NCBI GenBank assembly: GCA_946478715.1 | Contig: CAMLDA010000025.1 | Coordinates: 1 to 7,915, forward strand | DNA: 7,915 nt | Direction of reading: 5' to 3' | Source of the DNA: an uncultured Candidatus Saccharibacteria bacterium | Lineage (GTDB): Bacteria > Patescibacteria > Saccharimonadia > Saccharimonadales > UBA10212 | Shown here: in pieces, positions 5,160 through 7,915 of the stretch | How the letters are laid out: each line of letters begins with the position of its first letter | Numbering within the stretch: the stretch's first letter is position 1 | Notes under the pieces: generated by a model | Told to the model about the DNA's origin: nothing | Seen by the model: only the letters and a program-made list of their open reading frames with translations | Databases searched by the model: none | Program-made: the position numbers and the translations under genes

Positions 5160-5807
5160 TTAGGCGCCGTGGCGGGAGGGCTTCTGGGGATTATTATCCA
5201 AGCTCTGCCAAAGATACCAGCAGGCAACCGATTCGTACGGATGCCAGCCCTTCTTAGCCGATAGGCTGATAATCTGTTCAGGAAAGGGCAGCTCCTCCAG
5301 GCCATAAAGCTTCATTATGGCTTTCCGGATACCCAGGTCGCCGGTAGGCAATATATCCAGCCGGCCCAGGCCGAACATCATGAACATATGGGCGCTCCAC
5401 TCCCCGATTCCTTTGACCGCTGTCAGCTGTTCGATAAGCTGCTCATTAGGCATCGTGGATATATGGTCTAAGTCAAGGCGGCCATCCAGGATATGTCGTG
5501 CCAGGTCTTTGACATAACCCACCTTAGCCCAGCTGAGGCCGACGTCCCGCAGCTTCTGGTCGTCAATCTTTACAAGCTGCCGCGGCGCGGGCATGCGGCC
5601 GTCAAATAGCTCCAATACCCGGCGCCATATCGTTCCGGCCGCCACTGCTGATAGCTGCTGGCCGACTATACTGCCGACCAGCTCACCGTAGTGGTCGTTG
5701 TGCGGGCTGATACGGCAGGGGCCGGAAGCTTTGATTACCGGGGCGAGCTTTTTATCGGCCTTAGCCAGATGTTTTTCCGCGGCCCTTAAACGCTGTTCAA
5801 AAGTCAT
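5160..5807 (-). CDS. DNA-3-methyladenine glycosylase II (AlkA-type, HhH-GPD superfamily)
   Basis: This protein has 215 residues, close to the short AlkA/Mag1 type that lacks the extra N-terminal domain of E. coli AlkA. It removes alkylated bases (3-methyladenine and related) in base excision repair. Landmarks are SIVGQQLSAVAAGTIWRR (46-63, the usual 'QQ-S' helix), the helix-hairpin-helix at about 128-141 with VKGIGEWSAHM (GIG at 133-135 contacting DNA), and LPTGDLGIRKA at 153-163 with the catalytic Asp157. WHPYESVACWYLW (188-200) is the typical C-terminal helix. Only two cysteines are present, so the EndoIII/MutY iron-sulfur cluster is absent, as expected for AlkA. A TTAAAT box 7 nt before the ATG suggests a leaderless start. 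It diverges from the next gene across 70 bp. Confidence 0.92.
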   Translation of the reverse strand: MTFEQRLRAAEKHLAKADKKLAPVIKASGPCRISPHNDHYGELVGSIVGQQLSAVAAGTIWRRVLELFDGRMPAPRQLVKIDDQKLRDVGLSWAKVGYVKDLARHILDGRLDLDHISTMPNEQLIEQLTAVKGIGEWSAHMFMMFGLGRLDILPTGDLGIRKAIMKLYGLEELPFPEQIISLSAKKGWHPYESVACWYLWQSLDNNPQKPSRHGA

Positions 5808-5814
5808 ATTGTCT

Positions 5815-5820
5815 ATTTAA
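5815..5820 (-). promoter_or_regulatory. Candidate -10 box (TTAAAT) for the AlkA-type gene, leaderless spacing
   Basis: On the minus strand TTAAAT (4 of 6 to consensus) is followed by 7 nt (AGACAAT) and the ATG at 5807. No Shine-Dalgarno is present. The match is weak by itself and is reported because the spacing repeats that seen at three other starts in the window. Confidence 0.35.
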
Positions 5821-5836
5821 CCAAAGCAAGATATAA

Positions 5837-5866
5837 AATTGGTGTAAAATAAGTCTTGAACCAATT
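5837..5866. repeat. Inverted repeat AATTGGT...ACCAATT around a -10-like box in the divergent spacer
   Basis: AATTGGT (5837-5843) and ACCAATT (5860-5866) are perfect 7-bp inverted arms separated by 16 bp, with centres 23 bp apart, close to two helical turns. They flank TAAAAT at 5845-5850 in the 70-bp spacer between the glycosylase gene and the Pro-rich anchored protein gene. A dimeric regulator site is possible. In RNA the same arms could form a weak hairpin in the leader region. Confidence 0.4.
5845..5850 (+). promoter_or_regulatory. Candidate -10 box (TAAAAT) for the Pro-rich anchored protein gene
   Basis: TAAAAT (5 of 6 to consensus, preceded by TG) lies 27 nt before the ATG at 5878. It predicts a start near 5857 and a leader of about 20 nt. 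The leader has only a weak purine stretch (AAAAAAGAAA) in place of a Shine-Dalgarno. No clear -35 hexamer is seen. Confidence 0.4.
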
Positions 5867-5877
5867 AAAAAAGAAAC

Positions 5878-6360
5878 ATGCAGCCTACAACTCTCGCGCC
5901 TTCAGCGCCTATGACATCCAGCGATTCCGCGCGCCCGCCGCAGCCGTCCCAGCCTGCCCGCACACCCCAGACGCTTACGACGAACATAGTCAATAATATT
6001 CCTGTCCATGCGCCCGCCCAGCAGCCCGCCCAACCGGTTAATGAAGAGGACGAGCTGGACAAAATCATGCAGGACGTTGGGCGCCAGTTACGTCAGGCCG
6101 AAAGGCATACGCCAAAGAAGCGTCTTTTCAGCTTTAGACACAAGGCCAAACCGATTCCGTCCCAGCCGCACGCTGCTTTGCCTGTCCCGGCTCCCATAGC
6201 GGATGTTAAGCCGGCGCCAGCCCATAAACCAGATACTCCTAAATCCGTGCCCGCCGCAGCCGCTAAGCCCACCAGGCCGCCTATGATGATAATGATTCTG
6301 ACTCTTGCCGTGACGGTCGCGCTGATGGCCGCCGCTATATACGCCTACAGGCTTAGCTGA
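5878..6360 (+). CDS. Pro/Ala-rich protein with C-terminal transmembrane anchor, function unknown
   Basis: This protein has 160 residues. Residues 1-55 are low complexity, rich in Pro, Ala, Gln, Ser and Thr. A short amphipathic, acidic-to-basic helix follows at about 56-76 (EEDELDKIMQDVGRQLRQAE), then a basic stretch (KKRLFSFRHKAK, 80-91) and a second Pro/Ala/Lys-rich linker (92-135). One transmembrane helix closes it (about 136-157), leaving only YRLS or so beyond. The arrangement fits a tail-anchored protein facing the cytosol, with the conserved-looking helix as its only folded element. No enzyme motif is visible. I have an impression that DELDKI...DVG helices recur in Saccharibacteria proteins but cannot confirm it. 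It converges with the Mur ligase gene across 13 bp, with no terminator seen. Confidence 0.75.
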   Translation: MQPTTLAPSAPMTSSDSARPPQPSQPARTPQTLTTNIVNNIPVHAPAQQPAQPVNEEDELDKIMQDVGRQLRQAERHTPKKRLFSFRHKAKPIPSQPHAALPVPAPIADVKPAPAHKPDTPKSVPAAAAKPTRPPMMIMILTLAVTVALMAAAIYAYRLS

Positions 6361-6373
6361 TATATCACAGTCT

Positions 6374-7669
6374 CTAACGAGGCAGAAAGGTACGGCGCAG
6401 CCATTCATCCAGGGAGCCTGCTCCGCCGGCAGATAGGCATAGAACCAAGTCCCCGGAATCCAGATGTCCTTGGATAGACTTTTCCAGGCTTTCGTCCAAG
6501 GCCGCCGGTCTAGATCGCGCTCTAACCGGCTCGCTTAACAGGCTTATCAGTTTATCGGGGGTCAAAAGCTCCAAGTCTTTGTCTTCGCGAGCCAGGTAGC
6601 TGGGCGCCACATAAAGTGCCTTGGCCGTGTTAAAAAGGTCTCTTAGTTCATCTTTGATAAAGTGTTGCCTAAGATTATGGAGCCCCTCGTATACGACCAC
6701 TACATTATCGCCGGCAACTTCCTGGGCCAGCTGCAGCGCGCCGCGTATCTTTGGCGGGGTGTGGGCCGCGTCGGTATAGAGATTAGGGATGATTTGTTCA
6801 AAGCGCCGGGACAGGCCGGGGAATCCGTCCAGGATATCTACCAGCTCTTCCGCTGGGCGCCCCAGTTCTTTGGAAAGCCCCTGGGCTACCAGCCAGGCGT
6901 CCTGCCTGTTTACCAGGCCCGGCAGCCTGACAGCCTCTATGGCCGGGTCGGTCCGGTCAAGGATTGAATACTTTGGCCCGGCTTCGATAGCCAAGCGTTC
7001 GGCATCATCGTGCCAAATGACGACCTGGTCGGATTGCTCAAAGAATTCCAAAAAGGCTTCTTCATAGCTTTGGCGGGTTGGATAGACATCCGGGTGGTCA
7101 TAGTCTATCCCGGATATCATGGATATGGCGGGGTAAAAACCCAGGAAATTACGGTCATACTCGTCGGCTTCGTAAACGAAGTAGCGGCTCTCAGGGCTGA
7201 ATTCGCTGACATCGCCAAAACTCAGTTTCGCGCCTCCGGAGTAACTGACCGGGACGTCCAGTTTCTTAAAAACCCATGTGGCCATGGCGGTAGTAGTGGT
7301 CTTGCCGTGCGTGCCGGCTACGGCTATCAGTTTCATTCTTTTGTCTTTGATGATTTTTCCCAGCAGTTCATCGCGCTTTGACATCCTTATGCCGTTCTGC
7401 CGGCAGAAATCGAACTCCGGATGGTCCGGAAAATCTATGGGCTGGGCGGAGCCGTAAACGAACCAATCAATCGGCTGCCTGGCGTGAACCTGGGCTATAA
7501 AATCCGCATCAACCCCTATATGCGTATCGGTGACACCGTGTTTGGCGAGATAATCAAGATAGGCGCTGGGGCGGGCATCGCTGCCGCTGACAGTATAACC
7601 GGCCTCATAGGCTATCAAGGCCAAAGAGCTTATAGCCGTCCCGCCTATACCGGAGAAATAGACATGCAT
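6374..7669 (-). CDS. murC: Mur ligase family protein, probable UDP-N-acetylmuramate--L-alanine ligase (MurC)
   Basis: This protein has 431 residues, a little shorter than typical MurC (about 450-490). MurC adds L-alanine to UDP-MurNAc using ATP in cytosolic peptidoglycan precursor synthesis. The N-terminal Rossmann motif is FSGIGGTAIS (5-14). The ATP P-loop is GTHGKTTTT (119-127, Lys123). The metal/substrate region is YEADEYDRNF (166-175) and GIDYDHPDVYPT (187-198). The C-terminal domain shows FPGLSRRFE (283-291) and TDAAHTPPKI (299-308, His303). The usual G-x-H-N-x-x-N-A segment reads PGLVNRQDA at 250-258, so the His and the second Asn are replaced. Mpl, the murein-tripeptide ligase, is the main alternative; the N-terminus and F-x-G-x-x-RRF favour MurC. 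The start at 7669 gives the correct first strand (MHVYFSGIGG). No good Shine-Dalgarno precedes it. Confidence 0.87.
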   Translation of the reverse strand: MHVYFSGIGGTAISSLALIAYEAGYTVSGSDARPSAYLDYLAKHGVTDTHIGVDADFIAQVHARQPIDWFVYGSAQPIDFPDHPEFDFCRQNGIRMSKRDELLGKIIKDKRMKLIAVAGTHGKTTTTAMATWVFKKLDVPVSYSGGAKLSFGDVSEFSPESRYFVYEADEYDRNFLGFYPAISMISGIDYDHPDVYPTRQSYEEAFLEFFEQSDQVVIWHDDAERLAIEAGPKYSILDRTDPAIEAVRLPGLVNRQDAWLVAQGLSKELGRPAEELVDILDGFPGLSRRFEQIIPNLYTDAAHTPPKIRGALQLAQEVAGDNVVVVYEGLHNLRQHFIKDELRDLFNTAKALYVAPSYLAREDKDLELLTPDKLISLLSEPVRARSRPAALDESLEKSIQGHLDSGDLVLCLSAGGAGSLDEWLRRTFLPR

Positions 7670-7675
7670 ATCCCT

Positions 7676-7703
7676 AGGTTACAGGTTTTAGGTTATAGGT
7701 TCT
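7676..7703. repeat. Four tandem heptamers AGGTTNN in the divergent spacer
   Basis: AGGTTAC-AGGTTTT-AGGTTAT-AGGTTCT runs without interruption: the AGGTT core is constant and the last two bases vary. On the minus strand this reads as repeated N-N-AACCT and includes TATAAC (7692-7697), a possible -10 box for the Mur ligase gene, 22 nt before its ATG. The array fills half of the 60-bp spacer between the Mur ligase and the next plus-strand gene. Confidence 0.85.
7692..7697 (-). promoter_or_regulatory. Candidate -10 box (TATAAC) for the Mur ligase gene
   Basis: On the minus strand TATAAC (5 of 6) lies within the heptamer array, with 22 nt to the ATG at 7669. This would give a leader of about 15 nt. 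The leader offers only TAGGGAT as a weak ribosome site. The box is one repeat unit variant, so the match may be incidental. Confidence 0.3.
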
Positions 7704-7711
7704 AGATACTC

Positions 7712-7717
7712 TAAAAT
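7712..7717 (+). promoter_or_regulatory. Candidate -10 box (TAAAAT) for the gene starting at 7730
   Basis: TAAAAT (5 of 6) ends 12 nt before the ATG at 7730, giving a very short leader of about 5-6 nt. A closer ATG at 7722 leads only to a 10-codon frame and is probably not used. Confidence 0.35.
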
Positions 7718-7729
7718 AAAAATGAGCAT

Positions 7730-7915
7730 ATGGAAGAAATATATAAAAGATTAGCGGGCGTCTCGGCTAAAGTCTGGCTGGCCCTTTTTGTGGCTGCGGC
7801 CGTTATCTGTATGTTCTCGCTTAGGCATAACAACCAGACTATGGTCAAACTGCGTAACGATGTCTATGCCGCGGATAAAAACGGCGGCGACGTTAACGCC
7901 GCGCTGAACGACCTT
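7730..7915 (+). CDS. Putative single-pass membrane protein, 5' end only (continues past window)
   Basis: The ATG at 7730 opens a frame that stays open for 62 codons to the last base. After MEEIYKRLAGVSAKV comes one hydrophobic helix (about 15-30, VWLALFVAAAVICMFS), a basic RHNN boundary, then a charged segment with MVKLRNDVYAADKNGGDV (about 38-55) and the start of AALNDL. This is an N-terminal anchor with the rest predicted outside. I recall proteins with an N-terminal helix and 'LR..VY.AD..GGDV..AL..LR' from Saccharibacteria genomes, where the function is unknown; this could not be checked. The start is preferred over the ATG at 7722, which is out of frame and terminates after 10 codons. No strong Shine-Dalgarno is present. 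Confidence 0.7.
   Translation, partial: MEEIYKRLAGVSAKVWLALFVAAAVICMFSLRHNNQTMVKLRNDVYAADKNGGDVNAALNDL

Noticed and set aside
7010..7705. Plus-strand ORFs opposite the Mur ligase (7010-7381 and 7421-7705)
   Set aside because: They are shadows of a well-supported minus-strand gene with a full set of Mur ligase motifs, and they show no known motif or ribosome site.
7722..7754. 10-codon ORF at the first ATG after the TAAAAT box
   Set aside because: It is very short and overlaps the much longer open frame at 7730 in another frame. A leader peptide cannot be excluded but nothing supports it.
1..7915. CRISPR array, insertion sequence, tRNA/rRNA, defence island or recoded UGA
   Set aside because: I saw no spaced direct repeats of array type, no transposase, no cloverleaf-like segment, and TGA is used as an ordinary stop at 2165-2167, 2728-2730 and 6358-6360.

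Overview
The window looks like a compact, gene-dense chromosomal segment (roughly 95% of it coding, moderate GC, standard genetic code with TGA used as a normal stop). The best guess is a member of the Candidate Phyla Radiation / Patescibacteria, most likely Candidatus Saccharibacteria. This rests on small single-domain housekeeping enzymes, very short or overlapping intergenic gaps, several single-pass proteins with Pro/Ala-rich cytosolic parts, starts with a -10-like box 6-7 nt before the ATG (probable leaderless mRNAs), and a C-terminal gene start whose wording ('LRNDVYAADKNGGDV') I recall from Saccharibacteria. The assignment is an inference from reading, not a database result.

Layout. 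1-285 (+) is the 3' end of a TauE/SafE-type membrane transporter. It converges with, and overlaps by 8 bp, a minus-strand gene (278-1192) that fuses a nucleoside-2-deoxyribosyltransferase-like domain to a complete Nudix hydrolase. A 149-bp divergent spacer follows. It holds a perfect TATAAT box, a 17-bp perfect palindrome over the expected transcription start, and the only strong Shine-Dalgarno sequence seen here. These serve a 42-residue gene (1342-1470) missed by length-limited ORF calling, whose core matches the KGG motif of stress-induced proteins such as E. coli YciG. A rho-independent terminator closes that unit.

A plus-strand run follows (1535-5147): an SGNH/GDSL hydrolase, an exported or anchored protein with two cysteines (ATGA overlap with the hydrolase), a large membrane-anchored protein with two Ig-like/carboxypeptidase-regulatory repeats and a beta-propeller, and a TsaC/Sua5/YrdC-type tRNA t6A synthesis enzyme. 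The first three suggest cell-envelope work; the fourth is housekeeping. The run meets a minus-strand AlkA-type DNA glycosylase (5160-5807) tail to tail across an AT-rich palindrome.

The last part has a Pro-rich protein with a C-terminal membrane anchor (5878-6360), divergent from the glycosylase across a 70-bp spacer with an inverted repeat. Next is a MurC-type Mur ligase on the minus strand (6374-7669), and finally the 5' end of a plus-strand single-pass protein (7730 to the edge). The divergent spacer between these last two contains four tandem AGGTTNN heptamers.

There is no CRISPR array, insertion sequence, tRNA, rRNA or classical defence island. The items most worth a second look are the KGG-like microprotein unit, the deoxyribosyltransferase-like/Nudix fusion, the anchored Ig-like/propeller protein, and the leaderless-start pattern.
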